From NCBI GenBank assembly GCA_014860175.1, contig JACZKF010000448.1:1-5175 (forward strand): a DNA stretch of 5,175 bases, in the 5' to 3' direction. The stretch's first letter is position 1; each line of letters begins with the position of its first letter. The notes beneath the pieces are model-generated. The model was not told where the DNA came from, searched no databases, and saw only the letters and a program-made list of their open reading frames with translations. Source of the stretch: Desulfuromonadales bacterium (lineage in GTDB: Bacteria; Desulfobacterota; Desulfuromonadia; Desulfuromonadales; JACZKF01). Both the position numbers and the translations under genes were made by a program. Positions 1-5,175 of the stretch are shown here, one piece after another.

Positions 1-182
1 GGGGGGGCGGGTTGGCGTCGGTCACCCGCCGTTGGGGAGAAAATCCCTCCGGGAAGATCACGGCGCCGGCGACATCCTTTCCGCCAGGCAGCGGTATCGA
101 TCACCGGCGGTCTGTCGGTCTCGGGCCAGAGCTGACAAAAGCCGAAATAGGCAAATCCAAGCAGCATCAGAATCTCGTACAT
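1..182 (-). CDS. Possible small membrane-anchored or secreted protein, N-terminal part, runs off the window
   Basis: I do not recognise this gene. On the minus strand an ATG at 182 is preceded by a perfect AGGAGG (187-192) four bases upstream, and the frame stays open for 60 codons to the window edge. The first residues (MYEILMLLGFAYFGFCQLW) form a hydrophobic stretch that could be a membrane anchor or signal-like segment, followed by acidic and proline residues. From about residue 34 the frame becomes arginine-rich and low in complexity (RKGCRRRRDLPGG). A neighbouring minus-strand frame over about 1-72 reads more like ordinary protein (DVAGAVIFPEGFSPQRRV), so a frameshift, a decayed gene or a chance open frame in GC-rich DNA are all possible. 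It is divergent from acnB, and no convincing promoter of its own was found. The start is supported mainly by the ribosome site. Confidence 0.35.
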   Translation of the reverse strand, partial: MYEILMLLGFAYFGFCQLWPETDRPPVIDTAAWRKGCRRRRDLPGGIFSPTAGDRRQPAP

Positions 183-186
183 GGGA

Positions 187-192
187 CCTCCT
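187..192 (-). promoter_or_regulatory. Shine-Dalgarno site of the divergent minus-strand ORF
   Basis: The plus strand reads CCTCCT, which is AGGAGG on the minus strand, four bases before the ATG at 182. The spacing is slightly short but the match is complete. It is the main support for calling that small ORF. Confidence 0.4.
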
Positions 193-213
193 CTTCTGTG
201 TCTTGAGTCTGCC

Positions 214-283
214 GTCAGAGTGTGACAGAATACGTCAGGTCCTCGGTTTTGGTCTTCGACCATCCCCCTCCGTCAGCGTTGAC
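214..283. promoter_or_regulatory. Cluster of GTCA/TGAC half-sites, possible operators
   Basis: GTCA and TGAC motifs recur as inverted pairs. GTCA-N5-TGAC lies at 214-226, sharing its TGAC with TGAC-N7-GTCA at 223-237. GTCA-GCGT-TGAC at 272-283 is a 12-base near-palindrome with 10 of 12 symmetric positions. The last one overlaps the -35 box of the upstream promoter, a typical place for a repressor. The hexamer CGTCAG itself occurs three times (213-218, 233-238, 271-276). The binding protein is unknown. Half-sites of four bases recur by chance, so this is tentative. Confidence 0.3.
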
Positions 284-307
284 AAATTCTTTCAAAGTGG
301 GAATAGT
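279..307 (+). promoter_or_regulatory. Upstream sigma70-like promoter P1 for acnB
   Basis: A perfect -35 hexamer TTGACA (279-284) is followed by exactly 17 bases and then AATAGT (302-307), which matches 4 of 6 positions of TATAAT. The -10 lies inside a small inverted repeat (GGGA-ATAG-TCCC, 299-310) and the -35 inside GTCA-GCGT-TGAC. The weak -10 suggests a weaker or regulated promoter than the one 42 bases downstream. Confidence 0.4.
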
Positions 308-320
308 CCCGGTCTCGGCA

Positions 321-349
321 TTGACAAAGGCCGGCTAAAATCGTATACA
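321..349 (+). promoter_or_regulatory. Main sigma70-like promoter P2 for acnB
   Basis: A perfect -35 TTGACA (321-326), a 17-base spacer and TATACA (344-349, 4 of 6 matches including the first TATA) make this the best promoter in the region. Transcription would begin near 356-357, giving an acnB leader of about 143 bases. The -10 hexamer overlaps a near-palindrome at 343-355, so a repressor bound there would block the polymerase. No experimental start site is available. Confidence 0.6.
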
Positions 350-355
350 GTATGC
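343..355. promoter_or_regulatory. Near-palindromic candidate operator over the P2 -10 box
   Basis: GTATAC-A-GTATGC is a 13-base inverted repeat with 5 of 6 symmetric pairs around a central A; its core ATAC-A-GTAT is perfect. It covers the P2 -10 hexamer. GntR-family regulators often bind short GTATAC-like palindromes, so a repressor of that kind is one possibility, but the family assignment is inference. Confidence 0.35.
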
Positions 356-385
356 AATCCAGAAACCGGGTGCGGCGGCTCGATT

Positions 386-428
386 CCGGCATTTGCCGGC
401 AATAGGAGGCGCTGTATGCCGTTTTTTT
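386..428 (+). terminator. Attenuator-like pair of alternative hairpins in the acnB leader
   Basis: CGGCA occurs at 387-391 and 397-401, and TGCCG at 394-398 and 417-421. An early hairpin pairs CCGGC (386-390) with GCCGG (395-399) around ATTT. A later hairpin pairs CGGCA (397-401) with TGCCG (417-421), extended by T403-A416 and A404-T415 past a bulged A402, with a 10-base loop. Seven T's (422-428) follow it at once, as in an intrinsic terminator. The two hairpins share 397-399 and cannot form together. The second is short for a terminator, so efficiency could be partial. It lies downstream of both acnB promoters and upstream of the gene, the position of an attenuator. Confidence 0.4.
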
Positions 429-436
429 GGCCTTAG
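416..436 (+). CDS. Six-residue leader ORF MPFFWP upstream of acnB
   Basis: ATG at 416 is preceded by a perfect AGGAGG (404-409) with six bases between, and the ORF stops at TAG (434-436) after encoding MPFFWP. The ribosome site lies largely in the loop of the terminator-like hairpin, the start codon overlaps its 3' arm, and the two Phe codons and the Trp codon use the T-run. A ribosome initiating here would therefore melt the hairpin. The peptide has no codon set that would sense a TCA metabolite through a charged tRNA, so any effect more likely comes from ribosome occupancy. The peptide may have no function of its own. It ends 63 bases before acnB and is not translationally overlapped with it. 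Confidence 0.4.
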   Translation: MPFFWP

Positions 437-484
437 CCGGACTTCTTAGCGTCCGTTCATCCTAGTCGCGGCCGCCATTTATCG

Positions 485-490
485 AGGAGG
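485..490 (+). promoter_or_regulatory. acnB Shine-Dalgarno site
   Basis: AGGAGG lies nine bases before the ATG at 500 in a purine-only tract that runs from 484 up to the start codon. It fixes the acnB start and suggests strong translation. Confidence 0.8.
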
Positions 491-499
491 AGAGAGAAA

Positions 500-3040
500 A
501 TGATCGAAGCCTATCTGAAGCAGGAAGAAGAGCGCAATGCGCAGGGGATTCCGCCTCTGCCCCTGACGGCCGACCAGGCCAGGGAAATGGTCAAGCTGCT
601 GCAAAACCCACCCCAGGGGCGGGAGGAATTTCTCCTCAACCTGCTCAGGGAGCGGATCTCTCCCGGGGTCGACCCGGCCGCCGAAGTCAAGGCCGAATTC
701 CTCGGCCAGATCCTCAAAGGGGAGGCCAAATCCCCTCTGGTTTCCAAAATCGAAGCCGTCGAAATCCTCGGCACCATGATGGGCGGCTACAACGTCGCCC
801 CGCTGATCGAGGCGCTGAACGACCCGGAACTGGCCGATGCCGCCGCCAAGGCACTCTCCGGCATCACCCTGGTCTATGATGGCTTTGAGCAAGTGGTCGC
901 CCTGGCCAAGTCGAATGCCGCCGCCAAAAAGGTGCTGCAGTCGTGGGCCGACGCCGAATGGTTCACCCACAAGGCCGGGGTGCCGGAAACCATCAAGGTC
1001 AAAGTGTTCAAGGTCGACGGCGAGATCAACACCGACGACTTCTCCCCCGCCGGCGACGCCTGGAGCCGCCCCGATATCCCGCTGCACGCTCTGGCCATGG
1101 GCAAGACCCGCTTCCCCAGCGGGCTGAAAACCATCGCCGAGTTCCGCCAGCAGGGATTCCAGGTCGCCTTCGTCGGCGACGTGGTCGGCACCGGTTCTTC
1201 CCGCAAATCGGCCTGCAACAGCGTCCTGTGGCACATCGGCAACGACATCCCGGCGGTCCCCAACAAGAAGACCGGCGGCGTCATCATCGGCGGCGTCATC
1301 GCCCCGATCTTCTTCAACACCGCCCAGGACTCCGGCGCTCTGCCGCTCAAAGCCGACGTCAGCAAGATGAATACCGGCGATGTCATCGTCATCGACACGG
1401 CCAAGGGGGAGATCAAATCCGAAAAAGGTGAACTCCTCTCCACCTTCAGCATCACCCCCAATACCCTGGCCGATGAGTATCGTGCCGGTGGCCGCATCCC
1501 GCTGATCATCGGCCGTTCGGTGACCGACAAGGCGCGCGTCGCCCTCGGCCTGCCCGCTACCGACATCTTCACCCTGCCGGTCAACCCGGTGGCCAAACCG
1601 GGGCAGGGGTACTCCCTGGCCCAGAAGATGGTCGGCCAGGCCTGCGGCGTCACCGGGGTCCTCCCCGGCACCGCCTGCGAGCCGAAGATGACCACCGTCG
1701 GCTCCCAGGACACCACCGGGCCGATGACTGCCGACGAGCTAACCGAACTGGCTTGCCTGAAGTTCCTGGCGCCGATGTTCATGCAGTCGTTCTGCCACAC
1801 CGCCGCCTATCCGAAGCCGGCCGACGTGAAGATGCACAAGAGCCTGCCGCAGTTCATCGCCGCCCGCGGCGGCGTCGCTCTGCGCCCCGGCGACGGCGTC
1901 ATTCACAGCTGGCTCAACCGCCTGCTGCTGCCGGACACCGTCGGCACCGGCGGCGACAGCCATACCCGCTTCCCCATCGGCATCAGTTTCCCCGCCGGCT
2001 CCGGCCTTGTCGCCTTCGCCGGCGCCATGGGCTTCATGCCGCTCGACATGCCCGAATCGGTGCTGGTGCGGTTCAAAGGGAAGTTCAACCCGGGTATCAC
2101 CCTGCGCGACGCGGTCAACGCCATCCCTTACTGGGCGATCAAGCAGGGGCTGCTCACGGTGCCGAAGAAGAACAAGAAGAACATCTTCAACGGCCGTATC
2201 CTGGAGATGGAGGGGCTCCCCGAGCTCAGCGTCGAGCAGGCTTTCGAGCTGACCGACGCCGCCGCCGAGCGCTCCGCCGCCGCCGGCTGCATCCAGCTCT
2301 CCACGGAGAGCGTCGCTACCTACCTGCGCTCCAATATCGCCTTGATGCAGAAGATGATTGCCGAGGGGTACCAGGATCCGCAGACCCTGCAGAAGCGGAT
2401 CGACGCGGCCACCGAGTGGCTGAAAAAACCGGAGCTGCTGCAGGCCGACAAGAACGCCGAGTACGCGGCGGTGATCGAGATCGACCTGGCCGAAATCACC
2501 GAGCCGATCCTCGCCTGCCCCAACGACCCGGACGATGTCAAGCTCCTCTCCGAGGTGGCCGGCACCCAGATCCACGATGTCTTCATTGGCTCCTGCATGA
2601 CCAACATCGGCCATTTCCGCGCCGCCGCCGAGATCTGGCGGGGCCAGAAGTTCAACCCCAACGTGCGCACCTGGATCTGCCCGCCGACCCGGATGGACCA
2701 GGAGAAGCTCAAGGACGAGGCGCTCTTCTCCATCTACAGCGCCATTGGCGCCCGTATCGAGATCGCCGGCTGCTCCCTGTGCATGGGGAACCAGGCCCGC
2801 GTCCCGGCCGGGGTGAACATGTTTTCCACCTCCACCCGTAACTTCGATGACCGCATCGGCGACGGCGCCAAGGTCTTCCTCGGCTCCGCCGAACTCGGGG
2901 CGGTGATCACCAACATCGGCAAGCTCCCCACTCCGGCGGAATATCTGGCCGTCTACAACGAAAAGGTCGCTCCCAAGGCGGCCCAGATCTACCAGTACCT
3001 GCAGTTTGACGAAATGGCCGGGTACAAGAAGTCGGCCTGA
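500..3040 (+). CDS. acnB: Bifunctional aconitate hydratase 2 / 2-methylisocitrate dehydratase (AcnB)
   Basis: This enzyme interconverts citrate and isocitrate via cis-aconitate in the TCA cycle; AcnB family members also hydrate 2-methylaconitate in the methylcitrate cycle. It is cytosolic and uses a [4Fe-4S] cluster. The 846 residues follow the AcnB order: a HEAT-like domain (about 1-155), the swivel domain 4 (about 160-370, with GTGSSRKSA at 230-238), then the catalytic domains. These include SQDTTGP from 402, [10 protein letters not shown] around 432 and [11 protein letters not shown] from 484. The cluster ligands are Cys699 (GSCMTN), Cys758 and Cys761 (GCSLC), with the same 59 and 3 residue spacing as E. 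coli C710, C769 and C772. All are intact. The protein is slightly shorter than E. coli AcnB (865), mainly at the C-terminus. In E. coli the apo-form binds mRNA; whether this one does is inference. It appears monocistronic, with its own promoters and terminator. Confidence 0.97.
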   Translation: MIEAYLKQEEERNAQGIPPLPLTADQAREMVKLLQNPPQGREEFLLNLLRERISPGVDPAAEVKAEFLGQILKGEAKSPLVSKIEAVEILGTMMGGYNVAPLIEALNDPELADAAAKALSGITLVYDGFEQVVALAKSNAAAKKVLQSWADAEWFTHKAGVPETIKVKVFKVDGEINTDDFSPAGDAWSRPDIPLHALAMGKTRFPSGLKTIAEFRQQGFQVAFVGDVVGTGSSRKSACNSVLWHIGNDIPAVPNKKTGGVIIGGVIAPIFFNTAQDSGALPLKADVSKMNTGDVIVIDTAKGEIKSEKGELLSTFSITPNTLADEYRAGGRIPLIIGRSVTDKARVALGLPATDIFTLPVNPVAKPGQGYSLAQKMVGQACGVTGVLPGTACEPKMTTVGSQDTTGPMTADELTELACLKFLAPMFMQSFCHTAAYPKPADVKMHKSLPQFIAARGGVALRPGDGVIHSWLNRLLLPDTVGTGGDSHTRFPIGISFPAGSGLVAFAGAMGFMPLDMPESVLVRFKGKFNPGITLRDAVNAIPYWAIKQGLLTVPKKNKKNIFNGRILEMEGLPELSVEQAFELTDAAAERSAAAGCIQLSTESVATYLRSNIALMQKMIAEGYQDPQTLQKRIDAATEWLKKPELLQADKNAEYAAVIEIDLAEITEPILACPNDPDDVKLLSEVAGTQIHDVFIGSCMTNIGHFRAAAEIWRGQKFNPNVRTWICPPTRMDQEKLKDEALFSIYSAIGARIEIAGCSLCMGNQARVPAGVNMFSTSTRNFDDRIGDGAKVFLGSAELGAVITNIGKLPTPAEYLAVYNEKVAPKAAQIYQYLQFDEMAGYKKSA

Positions 3041-3057
3041 AACCTTCGGGCATAAAA

Positions 3058-3101
3058 AGAGCCGAGCCCCCGTCCCGTACTTCGGACGGGGGCTTCGCTT
3101 T
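3058..3101 (+). terminator. acnB transcription terminator
   Basis: A perfect 11-base-pair GC-rich stem pairs 3065-3075 (AGCCCCCGTCC) with 3084-3094 (GGACGGGGGCT) around an 8-base loop. It extends outward to 3058/3101 through A-T and G-T pairs with one mismatch, so the A-rich left side faces TTCGCTTT on the right. It starts 18 bases after the acnB stop. The T-tract is poor, so some read-through into the helicase gene is possible. Confidence 0.75.
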
Positions 3102-3135
3102 GGTGCGCTGACAGCAATGAGGCGAGGGGCGGTTA

Positions 3136-3153
3136 GCTGCCTTTCAAGGCGGC
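3136..3153 (+). other. Small hairpin between the acnB terminator and the helicase promoter
   Basis: GCTGCCT (3136-3142) pairs with AGGCGGC (3147-3153) around TTCA, with one G-T pair. Loose T-rich sequence follows (TTTTC from 3163 and six T's at 3178-3183) but not directly, so it is at best a backup terminator. No other function is apparent. Confidence 0.3.
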
Positions 3154-3191
3154 GTGCTGCGATTTTCTCGGAATCAATTTTTTGTTCTTCC

Positions 3192-3200
3192 TGATATGAT
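3192..3200 (+). promoter_or_regulatory. Extended -10 promoter for the DEAD-box helicase gene
   Basis: TGATATGAT contains TG, one base, then TATGAT (3195-3200), 5 of 6 matches to TATAAT with the extended -10 TG in place. No good -35 box lies 16-18 bases upstream, as is usual for extended -10 promoters. An AT-rich tract surrounds it. Transcription would start near 3207, giving a 5' UTR of about 70 bases. Confidence 0.45.
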
Positions 3201-3219
3201 GAAAAAAACGGCACGGTCG

Positions 3220-3247
3220 GGCGGAGGAGGCTCTGTCGGCCTCCGCC
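3220..3247 (+). other. Stable hairpin in the helicase gene 5' UTR
   Basis: GGCGGAGG (3220-3227) pairs perfectly with CCTCCGCC (3240-3247) around a 12-base loop. No T-run follows, so it is not a terminator. It ends 16 bases before the ribosome site. A structured leader upstream of an RNA helicase gene could allow cold induction or feedback by the helicase on its own mRNA; that role is inference. Confidence 0.45.
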
Positions 3248-3263
3248 ATCTTCCGAACCATCC

Positions 3264-3268
3264 AAAGG
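3264..3268 (+). promoter_or_regulatory. Helicase gene Shine-Dalgarno site
   Basis: AAAGG lies six bases before the ATG at 3275. The match is weaker than that of acnB but the spacing is good, and it supports this start, which also leaves a complete Q motif just inside the protein. Confidence 0.55.
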
Positions 3269-3274
3269 CTGATC

Positions 3275-5023
3275 ATGACTGAAGAGATTGCAACAACTTT
3301 TGCCCAACTGAACCTCGCCCCGGCCGTCGCCCAGGTCATTGACGAGGTCGGCTATGAAACCCCATCCCCGATCCAGGCCCGCAGCATCCCGCCGCTGCTG
3401 GCCGGGCGCGACCTGCTCGGCCAGGCCCAGACCGGCACCGGCAAAACGGCGGCGTTTGCCTTGCCGCTGCTGAGCCGGCTCGACCTGGCGCTGAAGAAGC
3501 CGCAGATCATGGTGTTGACCCCCACCCGCGAGCTGGCGCTGCAGGTGGCCGAGGCGATGCAGACCTACGCCCGCCATCTCCCCGGTTTCCAGGTGCTGCC
3601 GGTCTACGGCGGGCAGAATATGGTACAGCAGCTGCGGCAGCTGCAGCGCGGCGTCCATGCCGTGGTCGGCACCCCCGGCCGGATCCAGGACCACCTGCGT
3701 CGAGGCACTTTGCAGTTGGGTCAGATCGCCTGCGTCGTCCTCGACGAAGCCGATGAAATGCTGCGCATGGGCTTCGTCGACGAGGTTGAAGAGATTCTCC
3801 TGCAGACGCCAGCCGGGCGGCAGACGGCCCTGTTTTCTGCCACCATGCCGCCGGAAGTGCTGAAAGTGGCTCGCCGGCACATGCGCGATCCGGTCGAGAT
3901 CCGCATCCAGAACAAGACCTCGACCGTCTCCGCCATCAGCCAGCACTACTGGCAGGTCAAGGGGCTGCACAAACTCGACGCCCTCACCCGTATTCTCGAG
4001 GCCGAAGAGATCGAGGCGATGCTGATCTTCGTGCGCACCAAGATCGCCACCGTGGAGCTGGCGGAGAAGCTGGAGGCCCGCGGCTTTCCCAGCGCCCCCC
4101 TCAACGGCGACATGACTCAGCAGTTGCGGGAGAAGACGGTCGAGCGGTTGAAAAACGGCTCCCTCGATATCGTCATCGCCACCGATGTCGCCGCCCGGGG
4201 GCTCGATGTCAAGCGCATCAGCCATGTCGTCAACTACGACATCCCCAACGACACCGAGGCCTACATCCACCGCATCGGCCGTACCGGGCGGGCCGGCCGT
4301 GAGGGGAAGGCGATCCTGTTCGTCGCCCCGCGCGAGCGGCGGATGCTGGCCGCCATCGAGCAGGCGACCCGGCAACCGATCGCCCCCATGGTCCTGCCGA
4401 GTCGCAAGGATATTACCGACCGCCGCATCGGCCTGTTCAAGGAGCAGATCGCCGAAGCGATGGAGTCGCAGGATCTGGAATTTTTCGAGGAGCTGATCGA
4501 CAGCTACCAGAGCGAGTACGACGTCGGTCTGCGCCGGATCGCCGCGACTCTCGCCTATCTGCTGCAGAAGGAGAAGCCGCTGCAGGCGGTGGAGGGGTTT
4601 GTCGAAGAGATGGTGGAAGCCGAGGATCTCTCCTCGGGAGCCCGCCCGGGGCGGCGGACGCGTGGGGCCGAGAGCGGTCTTCGCAGCTATCGCATCGATG
4701 TGGGTCGAGGGCATGGGGTCGAGCCGCGGCACATCGTCGGCGCCATCAGCAATGAGGCCCAGATCAGCGGCCGTGACATCGGCCAGATTCAGATTTTCGA
4801 CGACTACAGCATCGTCGATCTGCCGGCCGAACTCCCCCCCCCCATCCTGCGCCACTTGCAGGGGGTCTGGATCTGCGGCCAGCGGTCGCAGTTGCGGCCG
4901 GCCGGTGAAGAGGGGGGAGCGGAGGGAACAAAACCGAAGCGCCGTCCGCCGGTACGCGAAGGGGGGAAGCGGCCGACGGCCAGGAAAATCCCGCCGCGGG
5001 GGCGGGGACCGCACCGGGGCTAA
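3275..5023 (+). CDS. deaD: DEAD-box ATP-dependent RNA helicase, DeaD/CsdA type with DbpA-like RNA-binding domain
   Basis: This cytosolic enzyme uses ATP to unwind short RNA duplexes; relatives act in ribosome assembly, mRNA decay and cold adaptation. All motifs of the 582-residue protein are visible: Q motif (F9 to Q34), I AQTGTGKT 51-58, Ia PTRELALQ 83-90, Ib TPGR 133-136, II DEAD 157-160, III SAT 188-190, IV LIFVRTK 250-256, V ATDVAARGLD 302-311 and VI HRIGRTGR 332-339. A helical region about 380-460 corresponds to the CsdA dimerisation part. A DbpA-type RRM follows from about 471 (YRIDVGRGHGVEPRHIVGAI) to about 545. The last 35 or so residues are basic, rich in Arg, Pro, Gly and Lys, and probably disordered RNA-binding tail. 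The RRM resembles CsdA more than DbpA, so the symbol deaD is likely but not certain. A run of ten C's (4834-4843) lies in the RRM. It has its own promoter and a strong terminator. Confidence 0.93.
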   Translation: MTEEIATTFAQLNLAPAVAQVIDEVGYETPSPIQARSIPPLLAGRDLLGQAQTGTGKTAAFALPLLSRLDLALKKPQIMVLTPTRELALQVAEAMQTYARHLPGFQVLPVYGGQNMVQQLRQLQRGVHAVVGTPGRIQDHLRRGTLQLGQIACVVLDEADEMLRMGFVDEVEEILLQTPAGRQTALFSATMPPEVLKVARRHMRDPVEIRIQNKTSTVSAISQHYWQVKGLHKLDALTRILEAEEIEAMLIFVRTKIATVELAEKLEARGFPSAPLNGDMTQQLREKTVERLKNGSLDIVIATDVAARGLDVKRISHVVNYDIPNDTEAYIHRIGRTGRAGREGKAILFVAPRERRMLAAIEQATRQPIAPMVLPSRKDITDRRIGLFKEQIAEAMESQDLEFFEELIDSYQSEYDVGLRRIAATLAYLLQKEKPLQAVEGFVEEMVEAEDLSSGARPGRRTRGAESGLRSYRIDVGRGHGVEPRHIVGAISNEAQISGRDIGQIQIFDDYSIVDLPAELPPPILRHLQGVWICGQRSQLRPAGEEGGAEGTKPKRRPPVREGGKRPTARKIPPRGRGPHRG

Positions 5024-5046
5024 ACCGATAATTCAAGCAGGCCACC

Positions 5047-5085
5047 AGCCGCCAACGCCGGAACACCGGACGGGCGGCTTTTTTT
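5047..5085 (+). terminator. Intrinsic terminator of the helicase gene
   Basis: AGCCGCC (5047-5053) pairs with GGCGGCT (5073-5079). Inside it CCGG (5058-5061) pairs with CCGG (5066-5069) around AACA, with a further CG/CG pair and small bulges between. Seven T's (5079-5085) end it. It lies 23 bases after the stop codon. On the minus strand there is no T-run after the stem, so it serves mainly the plus-strand gene. Confidence 0.88.
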
Positions 5086-5106
5086 CTGGACGAGTCGCGG
5101 GCCGGG

Positions 5107-5175
5107 TTAGCGCCCCCCCTGGATCATTTGCAGCGACGACTCATTCATCTCGCTGCCGATCGAGAGATAGAGCAC
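5107..5175 (-). CDS. C-terminal end of a convergent gene, product unknown
   Basis: Reading the minus strand inward from the window edge gives 22 open codons ending with ...SEMNESSLQMIQGGR and a TAA at 5107-5109. It is convergent with the helicase gene, leaving 83 bases between the stops for the shared intergenic space and terminator. The composition looks like ordinary protein, and the placement of a stop just beyond a terminator fits the end of a real gene. The fragment is too short to assign a family, and its frame rests only on the open reading and context. Confidence 0.5.
   Translation of the reverse strand: MLYLSIGSEMNESSLQMIQGGR

Larger units (their letters stand above)
183..499. other. 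Divergent intergenic regulatory region upstream of acnB
   Basis: This 317-base stretch has no large gene. It is less GC-rich than its surroundings and holds two TTGACA promoters, several short inverted repeats (GTCA/TGAC half-sites, TGGTC-TTC-GACCA at 250-262, GGGA-ATAG-TCCC at 299-310, GTATAC-A-GTATGC at 343-355) and a leader of about 143 bases with alternative hairpins and a mini-ORF. The last part (437-499) contains a weak hairpin (CGGAC 438-442 with GTCCG 451-455), an 8-base palindrome GCGGCCGC (468-475) and the acnB ribosome site. No match to a known riboswitch class was recognised by eye. Confidence 0.7.

Noticed and set aside
221..237. CRP/FNR-like site TGTGA-N6
   Set aside because: Only the left half matches; the right half (ACGTC) does not fit TCACA or ATCAA.
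250..262. TGGTC-TTC-GACCA hairpin as a terminator
   Set aside because: No T-run follows on either strand; it is a short inverted repeat, possibly an operator or chance.
12..436. Plus-strand open frames across the upstream region
   Set aside because: They have no good ribosome site at their starts, run through the promoters, and lack protein-like composition. Only the last six codons (416-436) have a proper initiation site and are reported separately.
468..475. GCGGCCGC palindrome as an operator
   Set aside because: In GC-rich DNA this palindrome is common, and it lies in the leader far downstream of the promoters.
356..499. Known metabolite or c-di-GMP riboswitch in the acnB leader
   Set aside because: No recognisable conserved core of the classes I know was visible; the leader hairpins are too small for a typical aptamer.
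479..1800. Overlapping minus-strand open frames over the first half of acnB
   Set aside because: They mirror the acnB codons, lack ribosome sites, and have no domain character.
1753..2841. Long plus-strand frame inside acnB rich in Arg, Pro and His
   Set aside because: It is an out-of-frame reading of acnB with highly biased composition; the acnB frame carries all the conserved residues.
1739..5014. A very long open frame on the minus strand spanning both genes and the space between them
   Set aside because: It is the antisense shadow of GC-rich codons. The predicted protein is full of low-complexity Gly, Asp, Leu and Arg stretches, has no recognisable domain, and opposes two well-supported genes.

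Overview
The window is a GC-rich stretch of bacterial chromosome. It carries two complete genes on the plus strand and fragments of two minus-strand genes at the edges. The AcnB-type aconitase, the CsdA/DeaD-type RNA helicase with a DbpA-like RNA-binding domain, the strong Shine-Dalgarno sites and the codon preference (GCC, GGC, CTG, ATC) fit a Gram-negative proteobacterium. A Geobacter/Desulfuromonas-like lineage (Desulfuromonadales) is my best guess from the look of the proteins, but no database search was possible.

Layout. Positions 1-182 hold the start of a possible small minus-strand gene, divergent from acnB, with a strong ribosome site and a hydrophobic N-terminus. Its later reading frame is doubtful. 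Positions 183-499 form a 317-base divergent regulatory region. It holds two tandem sigma70-like promoters whose -35 boxes are perfect TTGACA, several small inverted repeats that overlap promoter elements, and a transcribed leader. The leader contains two mutually exclusive hairpins, the second followed by seven T's, and a six-codon ORF (MPFFWP) with a canonical ribosome site. Positions 500-3040 are acnB, complete, with all three cluster cysteines. Positions 3041-3274 hold an acnB terminator, a probable extended -10 promoter and a strong 5'-UTR hairpin before the helicase gene. Positions 3275-5023 are a complete DEAD-box RNA helicase gene. A clear intrinsic terminator at 5047-5085 follows it. 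Positions 5107-5175 are the last 22 codons of a convergent minus-strand gene.

How it fits together. AcnB catalyses the citrate/isocitrate step of the TCA cycle and, in E. coli, binds mRNA when it loses its iron-sulfur cluster. The helicase remodels structured RNA in ribosome assembly and mRNA turnover. The terminator and the separate promoter between them suggest two independent transcription units rather than an operon. The ordinary part of the window is the two genes. The part most worth attention is the acnB leader, whose repeated CGGCA/TGCCG elements, T-run and mini-ORF resemble an attenuator. No transposon, CRISPR array, tRNA or rRNA was seen.
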